Below, one piece after another: positions 42,009 to 51,013 of a DNA stretch of 64,000 nt (positions are counted from its first letter, which is position 1; every line of letters starts with the position of its first letter). The notes beneath the pieces are model-generated. The model worked only from the letters and a program-made list of their open reading frames with translations, made no database searches and was not told the DNA's origin. Source of the DNA: Streptomyces lavendofoliae. GTDB lineage: Bacteria > Actinomycetota > Actinomycetes > Streptomycetales > Streptomycetaceae. Position numbers and translations under genes: made by a program. The stretch is taken from contig NZ_BMTP01000008.1 of the NCBI RefSeq assembly GCF_014649735.1, positions 1 to 64,000 on the forward strand, in the 5' to 3' direction.

Positions 42009-42923
42009 GTGCTCATAGGACTGTTGACGGCCGTCGCGGCCTCGATCTGCTACGGCACGGGCTCGGTCCTGCAAGCGGTCGGTTCCCGGAAGTCCGCCCG
42101 CCGTGAGGCCGCGGCGGGCCTGACGACCCAGCACGGCGGACCGTCCCTGTCCTCGACCGCCAAGGCGGCGATGACGTGGGAGTTCGTCGTCGGTACGGTT
42201 CTCGACTTCGTCGGGTTCGGGCTGGGCGCGCTGGCCGCGCGCATGCTGCCGCTCTTCCTGTCGCAGACGGTGATCAGCGCGAACCTGGTGATCACCGCCG
42301 TGCTGAGCGTGCGGATGCTCGGCATCCGGCTGACGCGGGCGGAGTGGACGTCGATCGGCGTCGTCTGTTCGGCGCTGGTGCTGCTGGCCACGGCGGCGGG
42401 GCCGGAGGGCAGTGGGCACACGCCGGTCGCGACGCACTGGTGGCTGCTGGCGGTGTCGCTGGTGCTGATGGTGGGCGGGACGGTGCTGGTGCGGTTGCTG
42501 GGCGGCCGGGCGGCGATCCTGGCCGGTCTGCTGTCCGGGCTCGGTTTCGGGGCGCTGGGGGTCGGCGTACGCGTACTGAACGGCGTCGAGCCGTTCGGCC
42601 TGGGCGCGCTGCTGGCGGATCCGGCCCTGTACGCGATCCTCGTCGCGGGCGTGGGCGGGATGTACCTGCACACCGTCGCGCTCCAGATCGGCTCGGTCAA
42701 CGGGGCGACGGCCGCGCTGGTGGTCGGCGAGACGGTGCTGCCGGGCATGATCGGCGTGCTGTGGCTGGGGGACGCGTCCCGGCCCGGGTTCGGGTGGCTC
42801 GCGGTCACCGGTTTCCTGCTGGCGGTGGCGGGCGCCGTCGCGGTGGCGTGGTTCGGGGCGCCGGAGGCCGGGCCGTCGCCCGCCGTGGCGGAGGAGCCCC
42901 GGGAACTCGCCGCCACCGGCTGA
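42009..42923 (+). CDS. DMT-superfamily multi-pass membrane protein
   Basis: The 304-residue protein begins at GTG 42009 with GGAG 7 nt upstream. It has about nine membrane segments, including LIGLLTAVAASICYGTGSVL and GMYLHTVALQIGSVNGATAA, which resembles the DMT/NIPA-like transporters found in actinobacteria. The frame is open upstream to 41370 only as shadow. Substrate is not visible. It ends 38 bp before the convergent thiamine ATPase gene. Confidence 0.75.
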   Translation: MLIGLLTAVAASICYGTGSVLQAVGSRKSARREAAAGLTTQHGGPSLSSTAKAAMTWEFVVGTVLDFVGFGLGALAARMLPLFLSQTVISANLVITAVLSVRMLGIRLTRAEWTSIGVVCSALVLLATAAGPEGSGHTPVATHWWLLAVSLVLMVGGTVLVRLLGGRAAILAGLLSGLGFGALGVGVRVLNGVEPFGLGALLADPALYAILVAGVGGMYLHTVALQIGSVNGATAALVVGETVLPGMIGVLWLGDASRPGFGWLAVTGFLLAVAGAVAVAWFGAPEAGPSPAVAEEPRELAATG

Positions 42924-42961
42924 GGGACCGCGCGGGTGCCGCGTCTGACGGCTCCACCCCG

Positions 42962-43978
42962 TCAGCCGAGGACGACGACCTCGTCCGCCGCGAAGGTCGC
43001 CCCGACCACGGCCCCCTCCTCGGGCGCCTCCCGCAGCGCGCACGCCGCCTCCAGGGCGGGGCCCGACTCCGGGCGGAGCCGTACCGCCACGCTCTGGCCC
43101 CGGAACGTCCGCGCCTCGACCGTGCACCACAGCCCGCCGGCGGGGTCGCCGAGCCGGACGCCCGCGGGCCGCACCAGCACCCGGGCCGCCCCCTGCGCGG
43201 ACCCGGCCGGCACCGGGATCCTGCCCCACACGGTGTCGGCCGCCCGGCCGGTCACCGTGCCCGGCACCACGTTGTCGAACCCGAGGAATCGGGCGACGAA
43301 CTCGGAGGCCGGGCGCTGCCAGACCTCCAGCGGCGTACCGCTCTGGGCGACGCGCCCGTCGCGCATCACGACGACCCGGTCGGCGAGCGCGAACGCCTCG
43401 CCCTGGTCGTGCGTGACGGCGAGCACCGTGGTGCCGAGCCGCCCGAACAGCTGCCGCAGCTCGACCACGAGCCGCTCGCGCAGGCCCCGGTCGAGCTGGC
43501 CGAGCGGTTCGTCGAGCATCAGCAGCCGGGGCCGGGGCGCCAGCGCCCGCGCGAGCGCGACGCGCTGCTGCTCGCCGCCGGACAGCGCGGCGACCGCCCG
43601 CCGGCCGGCGCCGGGCAGGCCGACGAGGTCCAGCAGCTCCGCCACCCGGGCGGCCCGCTCCACGCGCGCCACGCCCCGCATGCGCAGCCCGAACGCGACG
43701 TTGCCGGCGACGTCCCGCTGCGGGAACAGCTGGTGGTCCTGGAACATCAGGCCGACGCCCCGCCGGTGCACGGGCACGCCGCTCTGGTCGGCGCCGTCCA
43801 GCAGCACCCGGCCGGCGGTCACCGGCTGGAGCCCGGCCACCACCCGCAGCAGGGTCGACTTGCCGCTGCCGCTCGGCCCGAGCACGCACACGACCTCGTG
43901 GTCGGCGACATCCAGCGACACCGCGTCGACGGCGGCGCGCGCCCCGAAGCGTACGGTCACGTCCCGCAGGGCGAGCAT
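42962..43978 (-). CDS. thiQ: Thiamine ABC transporter ATP-binding protein
   Basis: The 338-residue ATPase has Walker A GPSGSGKST, Q-loop MFQDHQLFPQRD, signature LSGGEQQRVALARAL, Walker B LLMLDEPLGQLD and H-loop VTHDQGEAF. It is longer than E. coli ThiQ since about 100 TOBE-like residues follow (LVRPAGVRLGDPAGG). It is the last gene of a riboswitch-controlled operon. ATG 43978 lies 2 bp after the permease stop. Confidence 0.85.
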   Translation of the reverse strand: MLALRDVTVRFGARAAVDAVSLDVADHEVVCVLGPSGSGKSTLLRVVAGLQPVTAGRVLLDGADQSGVPVHRRGVGLMFQDHQLFPQRDVAGNVAFGLRMRGVARVERAARVAELLDLVGLPGAGRRAVAALSGGEQQRVALARALAPRPRLLMLDEPLGQLDRGLRERLVVELRQLFGRLGTTVLAVTHDQGEAFALADRVVVMRDGRVAQSGTPLEVWQRPASEFVARFLGFDNVVPGTVTGRAADTVWGRIPVPAGSAQGAARVLVRPAGVRLGDPAGGLWCTVEARTFRGQSVAVRLRPESGPALEAACALREAPEEGAVVGATFAADEVVVLG

Positions 43979-43980
43979 GG

Positions 43981-45657
43981 TCACCACTCCCCGGCGCGGT
44001 CGGCACGGATACGTTCGAGCAGCAGCAGGGCCACCGCGCACACCACCATCAGGATCGTCGAGAGGGCCATGGCCTGGCCGTAGTTGAGGTCGCCGGGCCG
44101 CCCGAGGAGGCGGGCCACGGCGACCGGCAGGGTCGGGTTGTCGGGGCGGGCGATGAACACGGTCGCCCCGAACTCGCCCAGCGACACGGCGAACGCGAAG
44201 CCCGCCGCCACCGCCAGCGCCCGCCCCACCAGCGGCAGGTCCACCTCGCGCCACACCCGCCACGGCGAGGCGCCGAGCACCGCCGCCGCCTCGCGCAGCC
44301 GTACGTCCACGGCGCGCAGGACGGGCAGCATCGTCCGTACGACGAAGGGCACACCGACCAGGGCCTGGGCGAGCGGCACCAGGATCCACGAGGAGCGCAG
44401 ATCCAGCGGCGGTTCGTCCAGCGCGATCAGGAACCCGAAGCCCACGGTCACGGCGGACACGCCGAGCGGCAGCATCAGCAGCGCGTCGAAGCCGCGGACG
44501 AACCGCCCCGCGCGCCGGGCCAGCGCGGCGGCGGCGAGCCCGCCGACCAGCAGGGCGATCCCGGTCGCGACGGCCGCGTACTCCAGCGAGTTGCCGACCG
44601 CCTCCAGGGGCGGGACCAGGAACGTCCCGCCGCTCGCCGACACGTCCTGGAGCGCCCGGTAGTAGCCGAGGCCCCCGTCGAAGGACCGCCGGACGAGCAC
44701 CGTGAGCGGCAGCAGGAGCAGCAGCACCGCACTGAGCAGCACCCCGCCGAGCAGCGCCCACTGCCCGGCACCGCGCGGCCGCCGGGCGGTCGAGCCGGCG
44801 TCCACCAGCCTCAGCGCGGTCTCCCGCTTCCGTACCGTCCGGGCGTGCAGGACGAGGATCGCGCCGACGGCGGCGAACTGCACGAGCGTGAGCACGGCCG
44901 CCGTCGGCAGGTCCAGCAACTGCGCGGTCTGCCGGTACACCTCCGCCTCCAGGGTCCGGTACGCGGGCCCGCCGAGGATCTGCACGATCCCGAAGGAGGT
45001 GTACGTGAAGAGGAACACCATCAGGGAGGCGGCGGCCACGGCGGGCCCCAGCGCGGGCAGCGTCACCCGCCGCCAGGCGCCGAACCGCGAGGCGCCCAGC
45101 ACCCGCGCCGCCTCCTCCTGACGCGGGTCGAGCTGGGACCACAGGCCGCCGACCGTCCGGACGACGACGGCGTAGTTGAAGAAGACGTGCGCGAGGAGGA
45201 TCGCCCACACGGTGGTGTCGAGCCGTACGCCCCACAGCTCGTCGAGCAGCCCGCCCCGGCCGAGGAGGGCGAGGAACGCGGTGCCGACGACGACGGTCGG
45301 CAGGACGAACGGCACGGTGACGACCGCCCGCAGCAGCGCCTTGCCGGGGAAGTCGAAGCGGGCGAAGACGTACGCGCCGGGCAGGGCGATCAGCAGGGTG
45401 AGCGCGGTGGAGGCGAGCGCCTGCCAGGTGGTGAACCAGAGGACGTCCAGGACGTCCGGCCGGCCCAGCACGTCGCCGAGCCGCCCGAGCCGCCAGGCGC
45501 CGTCGTCCGCCGTCAGGCCGCGCCCGACGATCGCGACGACGGGGTAGGCGAAGAAGACGCCGAAGAACGCCACGGGCAGGACCATGAGCCCCGCCCGCAG
45601 CGCCCCGCGCCTGAGGGCGGCTACTTCAGGACGAGCGAGGACCACGACCGGATCCAC
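43981..45657 (-). CDS. thiP: Thiamine ABC transporter permease, two fused halves
   Basis: The 558-residue protein has about twelve membrane segments and two copies of the BPD loop: EEAARVLGASRFGAWRRVTL near residue 195 and REAAAVLGASPWRVWREVDL near residue 460. Such fused permeases are typical of ThiP and iron transporters. GFGFLIALDEPPLDLRSSW is close to the ThiP type. GTG 45657 lies inside the upstream binding-protein gene (37-bp overlap). Confidence 0.86.
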   Translation of the reverse strand: MDPVVVLARPEVAALRRGALRAGLMVLPVAFFGVFFAYPVVAIVGRGLTADDGAWRLGRLGDVLGRPDVLDVLWFTTWQALASTALTLLIALPGAYVFARFDFPGKALLRAVVTVPFVLPTVVVGTAFLALLGRGGLLDELWGVRLDTTVWAILLAHVFFNYAVVVRTVGGLWSQLDPRQEEAARVLGASRFGAWRRVTLPALGPAVAAASLMVFLFTYTSFGIVQILGGPAYRTLEAEVYRQTAQLLDLPTAAVLTLVQFAAVGAILVLHARTVRKRETALRLVDAGSTARRPRGAGQWALLGGVLLSAVLLLLLPLTVLVRRSFDGGLGYYRALQDVSASGGTFLVPPLEAVGNSLEYAAVATGIALLVGGLAAAALARRAGRFVRGFDALLMLPLGVSAVTVGFGFLIALDEPPLDLRSSWILVPLAQALVGVPFVVRTMLPVLRAVDVRLREAAAVLGASPWRVWREVDLPLVGRALAVAAGFAFAVSLGEFGATVFIARPDNPTLPVAVARLLGRPGDLNYGQAMALSTILMVVCAVALLLLERIRADRAGEW

Positions 45658-46712
45658 CCGTCACGCTTCTCGGCGATCTTCCCGGGGGCGACGGTGTGGG
45701 GCTTGGCGACCACCGCACCGTGCTTGGTGAACAGCTCGGGAAGCGCGGCGTCCTTCGCCACCGGGTTCACGAACATCTGGAGCGGCATGTCCTCCTGGAA
45801 CTTCCTGCCGATGAGGAAGTCGATGAGGGCCTTGCCGCCGTCGGGGTTCTTCGCGCCGGTGAGCAGGCCGGCGAACTCGGTCTGCCGGAAGCACGTCCCG
45901 GTGGACACGCCGGTCGGCGCCTCGGCGGGCTGCGGCTCGGAGTACAGCACCTCGACGGGCGGGCTGGAGGCGTACGACACGACGAGCGGACGGTCGCCCT
46001 TGGCCTTCCGGCCGCCGGCTGAGCCGGAGAACTCCTGGTTGTAGGCGAGCTCCCAGCTGTCGACGACCTTGACGCCGTTGGCCTTCAGCTTCTTCCAGTA
46101 GTCCTGCCAGCCCTCGTCCCCGTACTGGGCGGCCGTGCCCAGCAGGAAGCCCAGGCCGGGTGAGGACCGCTCGGGGTTCTCGACGACGAGGAGGTCCTTG
46201 TACGCGGGCTTGGCGAGGTCGTCGAAGGTCTGCGGCGGCGCGAGCTTCCGGTCCGCGAAGTACTTCTTGTCGAAGTTGACGCAGATCTCGCCGGTGTCGA
46301 CGGGCGTCACCCGGTGCCCGTCCCTGTCCAGCTGGACGGCCTCGGGGACCCGGTCCAGGCCCTTGGCCTCGTACGGCTCGAAGAGCCCGTTGTCGAGCGC
46401 CCGCGACAGGAGGGTGTTGTCGACGCCGAAGAAGACGTCGCCCTGCGGGGCGCCCTTGGTGAGGATCGCCTTGTTGACGGCCTCGCCGGCGTCGCCGCTC
46501 TTGAGGACCTTGACGGTGTAGCCGGTCTGCCGGGTGAACTCCTTCAGGACCGCCGGGGAGGCGTTGAAGGAGTCGTGGCTGACGAGCGTCACGGTCTTCG
46601 ACTTCGTCCCGCCGCCGGCGTCCTTGCCCAAGTCGCCGCCGCAGCCGGTGAGCGTCGTGACGCCCAGCGCGGCGGCGAGGGTGCCGGCCGCGATCTTCGT
46701 GGTGGTGCTCAC
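45621..46712 (-). CDS. thiB: Thiamine-binding lipoprotein of the ABC transporter
   Basis: The 363-residue protein has a lipoprotein signal (LGVTTLTGC, lipobox near residue 24). The mature part VTLVSHDSFNASPAVLKEFT, GDVFFGVDNTLLSRAL and VENPERSSPGLGFLLGTAAQ is very like TbpA/ThiB. It captures thiamine or its phosphates outside the cell. The start is GTG 46712 with AGGAGG 8 nt upstream. A TPP riboswitch in the leader supports the call. Confidence 0.93.
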   Translation of the reverse strand: MSTTTKIAAGTLAAALGVTTLTGCGGDLGKDAGGGTKSKTVTLVSHDSFNASPAVLKEFTRQTGYTVKVLKSGDAGEAVNKAILTKGAPQGDVFFGVDNTLLSRALDNGLFEPYEAKGLDRVPEAVQLDRDGHRVTPVDTGEICVNFDKKYFADRKLAPPQTFDDLAKPAYKDLLVVENPERSSPGLGFLLGTAAQYGDEGWQDYWKKLKANGVKVVDSWELAYNQEFSGSAGGRKAKGDRPLVVSYASSPPVEVLYSEPQPAEAPTGVSTGTCFRQTEFAGLLTGAKNPDGGKALIDFLIGRKFQEDMPLQMFVNPVAKDAALPELFTKHGAVVAKPHTVAPGKIAEKRDGWIRSWSSLVLK

Positions 46713-46721
46713 TGAGATTCC

Positions 46722-46739
46722 TCCTGGGTATGACCAGGA
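46722..46739 (-). promoter_or_regulatory. Hairpin overlapping the thiB Shine-Dalgarno sequence
   Basis: On the minus strand TCCTGG, 6 nt, then CCAGGA pair perfectly. The right arm covers most of AGGAGG (46725-46720). This could be the expression platform that hides the ribosome binding site when TPP is bound. Confidence 0.5.
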
Positions 46740-46753
46740 AGAGACGCGGCCCC

Positions 46754-46777
46754 GCCCGCCGGAACCGTCCGGCGGGC
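46754..46777 (-). promoter_or_regulatory. GC hairpin in the thiB leader
   Basis: A perfect 10-bp stem (46754-46763 with 46768-46777) and 4-nt loop lies between the TPP aptamer and the thiB start. It has no T-run. It may be part of the expression platform or a weak terminator. Confidence 0.5.
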
Positions 46778-46805
46778 AGGGCGCAACAGCTCGAGTAACG
46801 ACCGA

Positions 46806-46892
46806 ACTTCCTACCCAGAATGACCTGGGCGAGGTTCAGAGGGTCTGCGACCTGACGGCGTCGCACTCTCAGCGCTGTGGCGCTCCCCTGTC
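46806..46892 (-). ncRNA. TPP riboswitch (THI element)
   Basis: The minus-strand leader of the thiamine transporter operon has the conserved parts in order: ACAGGGGAGC, GCTGAGAGTGCG, CGCAGACCCTCTGAACCT and a stem CCAG/CTGG followed by GGTAGGAAGTT. These are the P2/J3-2, CUGAGA and GAACCUG-region features of the THI box. The aptamer ends about 95 nt before the thiB GTG. TPP binding is expected to reduce transporter expression. Confidence 0.92.
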
Positions 46893-46928
46893 GGAATATG
46901 CAGGTGTGTTCGAGCTCAGACTACAAGG

Positions 46929-48041
46929 TCAGCGTTCAGCAGCCGCGAGCTGTCCACAGGCACCGTCGATCTCCTGCCCGCGGGTGTCACGGACGGTGAC
47001 CGGTACGCCATGGGCGGCGATCGCCTCGACGAACGCCTTCTCGTCCTCGGGGCGCGACGCGGTCCACTTCGACCCGGGCGTGGGGTTGAGGGGGATCAGG
47101 TTGACGTGGACGCGCCTGCCCTTGAGGAGGCGGCCGAGGAGGTCGCCGCGCCACGCCTGGTCGTTGATGTCCCGGATGAGGGCGTACTCGATGGAGACGC
47201 GGCGGCCGGACTTCTCCGCGTACTCCCAGGCGGCGTCCAGCACCTCCCGGACCTTCCAGCGGGTGTTCACCGGGACGAGGGTGTCGCGCAGCTCGTCGTC
47301 GGGGGCGTGCAGCGAGACGGCCAGGCGGCACTTGAAGCCCTCGTCGGCGAACCGCAGCATCGCGGGGACGAGGCCGACCGTCGAGACGGTGATGCCGCGC
47401 TGCGAGAGCCCGAGCCCGTCCGGCTCGGGGTCGGTGAGCCGGCGGATCGCGCCGACCACGCGGTTGTAGTTGGCGAGCGGCTCGCCCATGCCCATGAAGA
47501 CGATGTTGGACAGGCGGGCGGGTCCTCCCGGCACCTCGCCGTCCCGCAGCGCCCGCATCCCGTCGACGATCTGGTGCACGATCTCGGCGGTGGACAGGTT
47601 CCGGTCGAGCCCCGCCTGGCCGGTGGCGCAGAACGGGCAGTTCATCCCGCAGCCCGCCTGGGAGGAGATGCACATCGTGACGCGGTCGGGGTACCGCATC
47701 AGGACGGACTCGACGAGGGTGCCGTCGTGCAGTCGCCACAGCGTCTTGCGGGTGGTGTCGTCGTCGCACGAGATGTGCCGGACGACCGACATGAGGTCGG
47801 GCAGCAGTTCCGCGGCGAGCTTCTCGCGGGAGGCGGCGGGGATGTCGGTCCACTGGGCCGGCTCGTGCGCGTAGCGCGCGAAGTAGTGCTGGGACAGCTG
47901 CTTGGCGCGGAACGGCTTCTCGCCGATCGCGGCGACGGCCTCCTTGCGCTCGGCGGGCGTCAGGTCGGCGAGGTGCCGCGGTGGCTTCTTGGCTCCGCGC
48001 GGGGCGACGAAGGTGAGCTCTCCCGGTGCGGGGCGTGGCAT
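46929..48041 (-). CDS. rlmN: 23S rRNA (adenine-2503-C2)/tRNA methyltransferase, radical SAM
   Basis: The 370-residue protein has the radical-SAM cluster motif at Cys131, Cys135 and Cys138 (QAGCGMNCPFCATG), IVFMGMGEPLANY, and the C-terminal catalytic Cys in EIDGACGQLAA. RlmN adds a methyl to A2503 of 23S rRNA and A37 of some tRNAs. The ATG at 48041 is used. It is the usual neighbour of cdsA in streptomycetes. The 139-bp gap before it shows no clear terminator. Confidence 0.95.
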   Translation of the reverse strand: MPRPAPGELTFVAPRGAKKPPRHLADLTPAERKEAVAAIGEKPFRAKQLSQHYFARYAHEPAQWTDIPAASREKLAAELLPDLMSVVRHISCDDDTTRKTLWRLHDGTLVESVLMRYPDRVTMCISSQAGCGMNCPFCATGQAGLDRNLSTAEIVHQIVDGMRALRDGEVPGGPARLSNIVFMGMGEPLANYNRVVGAIRRLTDPEPDGLGLSQRGITVSTVGLVPAMLRFADEGFKCRLAVSLHAPDDELRDTLVPVNTRWKVREVLDAAWEYAEKSGRRVSIEYALIRDINDQAWRGDLLGRLLKGRRVHVNLIPLNPTPGSKWTASRPEDEKAFVEAIAAHGVPVTVRDTRGQEIDGACGQLAAAER

Positions 48042-48180
48042 GACCTGGTACTCCTCAGTGAAGACGAGGCCGCGGTACGTGAGCCGGGAGACCTCACCGG
48101 ATGATCCCCGCGCGGGGGCCGCGGGGCCGAAAGGGCCCGCCGCGCCGCGACGAGCCCTTCCAGGGTAACCGGATCGCGGT

Positions 48181-49386
48181 TCAGCCTGTTCCGACGAAGA
48201 CCACCAGAAGCAGCCACACCACCGGAGCGGTCGGCAGGAGCGAGTCCAGCCGGTCCATGATGCCCCCGTGGCCCGGCAGCAGCGTGCCCATGTCCTTGAT
48301 GCCGAGGTCCCGCTTGATCATCGACTCGCCGAGGTCGCCCAGTGTGGCGCTGGCCGCGACGGCGAGGCCCAGGAGCAGGCCCTGCCACCAGGCGCCGTCG
48401 TCGATGGCGAACTCCATGCACAGCGCGCCGGCGGCCATCGCGAACGCCACCGCGCCCAGCAGGCCCTCACGGGTCTTGCCGGGGCTGATGCGCGGCGCGA
48501 GCTTGTGCTTGCCGAACCGCCAGCCGACGGCGTAAGCGCCGGTGTCGCTGACCACCGTCAGGAGCAGGAACGTCAGCACGCGCCAGGCACCGTCGTCGGC
48601 GGTGAGCATCAGCGCCACGAACGTCGCCAGGAACGGCACGTAGAACGCGGCGAACACGCCGGCCGTGACGTCCTTCAGGTAACCCTCCGGCGGTTCGGTC
48701 ATCCGCCACACGAGCACCGCGAGCGCGGTGAGCGCCATGGCGACCCAGGCGCCCTCGGGGCCGCGCACGTACCCGGCCACGACCATGGCCGCACCGCCGA
48801 CGGCGAGGGGCACGAGCGGGGCCTTGATGGACTTGCGCTCCTGAAGACGGGAGGTCAGCTCCCACAGCCCGACCACGACGGCGACGGCTATCACCCCGAC
48901 GAACACGGCCTTGACGACGAAGAGCGACGCGACGATCACCGCTCCGAGACCGACGCCCACCCCTATGGCGGCCCTCAGGTCCCGGCCGGCCCGCTTCTTC
49001 TGCTTCCTCTGCGGACCGGGCTGCTCCGCGGGCTGCGGCGCTCCCGACGGCGAGCTGGGCATGGGCTCCTGCGGATCCTCCGGCCGCGGCTGCGGCGCGT
49101 ACGGCGGCTGCCGGTCGTACGGCGCCTGCGCCGGCTGCGGCATCTCGTGACGGAACGGGGGACCGCTCAGCGGAGCGGTCCCCCGGTCGCGGTCGTCCTG
49201 GTCTCCGCCGGTGTCTCCACCGGCGGGAACGTCGGGCACGATGGGCATGGGCCGAGTCTGCTGTGCCTCATGCCCGTCGTAGGCGGGACCCGCCGGGGCT
49301 GCCGGAGCGAACCCCGGGTGGTACCCCTGGTCGGGCGGACCCCATGGACCGCCTCTCGGCGGGGCCCCCCAGGAAGAGTCGTTCAT
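48181..49386 (-). CDS. cdsA: Phosphatidate cytidylyltransferase
   Basis: The 401-residue membrane protein makes CDP-diacylglycerol from phosphatidic acid and CTP. About 135 disordered Pro/Gln residues come first, then about eight membrane segments. The family signature SMIKRDLGIKDMGTLLPGHG, followed by GIMDRLDSLL, is complete. The start overlaps the frr stop by one base (TGATG). It follows frr in the usual translation-lipid operon. Confidence 0.95.
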   Translation of the reverse strand: MNDSSWGAPPRGGPWGPPDQGYHPGFAPAAPAGPAYDGHEAQQTRPMPIVPDVPAGGDTGGDQDDRDRGTAPLSGPPFRHEMPQPAQAPYDRQPPYAPQPRPEDPQEPMPSSPSGAPQPAEQPGPQRKQKKRAGRDLRAAIGVGVGLGAVIVASLFVVKAVFVGVIAVAVVVGLWELTSRLQERKSIKAPLVPLAVGGAAMVVAGYVRGPEGAWVAMALTALAVLVWRMTEPPEGYLKDVTAGVFAAFYVPFLATFVALMLTADDGAWRVLTFLLLTVVSDTGAYAVGWRFGKHKLAPRISPGKTREGLLGAVAFAMAAGALCMEFAIDDGAWWQGLLLGLAVAASATLGDLGESMIKRDLGIKDMGTLLPGHGGIMDRLDSLLPTAPVVWLLLVVFVGTG

Positions 49387-49943
49387 CAGACCTCGAGCAG
49401 CTCGGCTTCCTTGTGCTTGAGCAGCTCGTCCACCTGCGCGACGTACTTCGCGGTGGTGTCGTCGAGCTCCTTCTCCGCACGGCGGCCCTCGTCCTCGCCG
49501 ACCTCGCCGTCCTTGACGAACTTGTCGATCGTCTCCTTGGACTTGCGGCGGACCGAGCGGATCGAGATCTTGGCGTCCTCGGCCTTGCCCTTGGCGACCT
49601 TGATGTACTCGCGGCGGCGCTCCTCGGTGAGCTCGGGGAACACCACCCGGATGATGTTGCCGTCGTTGCTCGGGTTGACGCCGAGGTCCGAGTCGCGGAT
49701 GGCCTGCTCGATGTTGCGCAGCGCGCTCTTGTCGAACGGGGTCACCACGGCCATGCGGGGCTCCGGCACGGAGAACGACGCCAGCTGGTTGATCGGCGTG
49801 GTGGCCCCGTAGTAGTCGGCCACGATCTTGTTGAACATGGCCGGGTGCGCGCGCCCGGTACGGATCGCGGCGAAGTCCTCCTTGGCGACCAGGACGGCCT
49901 TCTCCATCTTCTCCTCTGCCTCGAGGAGGGTCTCTTCGATCAC
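49386..49943 (-). CDS. frr: Ribosome recycling factor
   Basis: The 185-residue protein (usual length) releases ribosomes after termination with EF-G. It begins VIEETLLEAEEKMEKAV and has RTGRAHPAMFNKIVADYYG, VTPFDKSALRNIEQAI and the C-terminal KYVAQVDELLKHKEAELLEV. Two GTG codons are adjacent; GTG 49943 gives the standard length, with GGAG 6 nt upstream. An open frame to 50048 lacks similarity. It follows pyrH after a hairpin. Confidence 0.97.
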   Translation of the reverse strand: MIEETLLEAEEKMEKAVLVAKEDFAAIRTGRAHPAMFNKIVADYYGATTPINQLASFSVPEPRMAVVTPFDKSALRNIEQAIRDSDLGVNPSNDGNIIRVVFPELTEERRREYIKVAKGKAEDAKISIRSVRRKSKETIDKFVKDGEVGEDEGRRAEKELDDTTAKYVAQVDELLKHKEAELLEV

Positions 49944-50064
49944 CACTTGCTCCTGCGTGTCTATGAGTAGGCCCGGCGTACAAAGGGCTGCGGAACCTGC
50001 GTCGCGTCTGTCCCCTGCACGGTGTCCGACCGGCAGGGCTTTGTCCATCCCCTCGCGGGGGCAC

Positions 50065-50083
50065 CCCGGGGGAAGCCCCCGGG
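50065..50083 (-). terminator. Hairpin between pyrH and frr
   Basis: An 8-bp stem with a 3-nt AAG loop lies 7 bp past the pyrH stop. It has no T-run; it may attenuate read-through into frr. Confidence 0.45.
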
Positions 50084-50090
50084 ACCCTGA

Positions 50091-50855
50091 TCAGGTCCTG
50101 GTGCCCTCGTCGCTCACGAGAGTGCCGATCTTCTCACCCTTCACCGCACGCGCGATATTGCCCGCCGCGAGCAGCTCGAAGACGAGGATCGGGAGGTTGT
50201 TGTCACGGCAGAGGGTGATGGCGGTGGCGTCGGCGACCTTGAGGTCGCGGGAGAGCACCTCGCCGTACTCCAGCGCGTCGAACTTCACCGCGTCCGGGTT
50301 GGTCTTGGGGTCGGAGTCGTAGACGCCGTCCACCCCGTTCTTGCCCATGAGGAGGGCTTCGGCGTCGATCTCCAGGGCGCGCTGGGCCGCGGTGGTGTCG
50401 GTGGAGAAGTAAGGCATGCCCATGCCCGCGCCGAAGATCACGACACGGCCCTTCTCCAGGTGCCGCACGGCCCGCAGCGGGATGTACGGCTCGGCGACCT
50501 GCCCCATGGTGATGGCGGTCTGGACCCGGGAGTCGATGCCCTCCTTCTCCAGGAAGTCCTGGAGGGCGAGGCAGTTCATGACCGTTCCGAGCATGCCCAT
50601 GTAGTCGGAGCGGGCCCGGTCCATGCCGCGTACCTGAAGCTCCGCCCCGCGGAAGAAGTTGCCTCCGCCGATCACGACCGCGATCTCCGCGCCGTCGCGG
50701 ACGACCGCGGCGATCTCGCGTGCGATGGCGTGTACGACGTCGGGATCGACGCCGAGGCCACCACCGCCGGCGAACGCCTCGCCGGACAGCTTCAGCATGA
50801 AGCGGCCGGCCTTTTTACCGGTGTTGTCGTCGCCCTGTGCGGCGCCCTGGTTCAT
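50091..50855 (-). CDS. pyrH: UMP kinase
   Basis: The 254-residue amino-acid-kinase-fold enzyme phosphorylates UMP with ATP. RFMLKLSGEAFAG, AVVIGGGNFFRG, GTVMNCLALQDFLE, ITMGQVAEPYI and LMGKNGVDGVYDSDPKTNPD are all present. ATG 50855 is chosen, with GAGGAG 7 nt upstream; an earlier in-frame start at 50873 adds six residues. The first 20 residues are a short extension. It lies between tsf and frr as usual. Confidence 0.97.
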   Translation of the reverse strand: MNQGAAQGDDNTGKKAGRFMLKLSGEAFAGGGGLGVDPDVVHAIAREIAAVVRDGAEIAVVIGGGNFFRGAELQVRGMDRARSDYMGMLGTVMNCLALQDFLEKEGIDSRVQTAITMGQVAEPYIPLRAVRHLEKGRVVIFGAGMGMPYFSTDTTAAQRALEIDAEALLMGKNGVDGVYDSDPKTNPDAVKFDALEYGEVLSRDLKVADATAITLCRDNNLPILVFELLAAGNIARAVKGEKIGTLVSDEGTRT

Positions 50856-50882
50856 GGAGATCTCCTCGTGCACATACGAAGA

Positions 50883-50924
50883 AGGCCATTGCCGGTGGGT
50901 CTGTTGTCCCTACGGCAATGGCCT
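50883..50924 (-). terminator. Terminator between tsf and pyrH
   Basis: A perfect 12-bp stem (50883-50894 with 50913-50924) with an 18-nt loop lies in the 158-bp gap past tsf, about 28 bp before the pyrH start. It may end the rpsB-tsf message or regulate pyrH. Confidence 0.65.
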
Positions 50925-51013
50925 CCTCGTCAGATCTGTGGCCGCCGGCGCTGACGCGACCGACCGTCCACTGGGAAAACCCTAGCGGGATCCCGTGTCG
51001 AGCGCGTACCGGC

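Noticed and set aside
49944..50048. A longer ribosome recycling factor with 35 extra residues
   Set aside because: GTG 49943 gives the standard 185 residues with a ribosome binding site, and the extension has no similarity.
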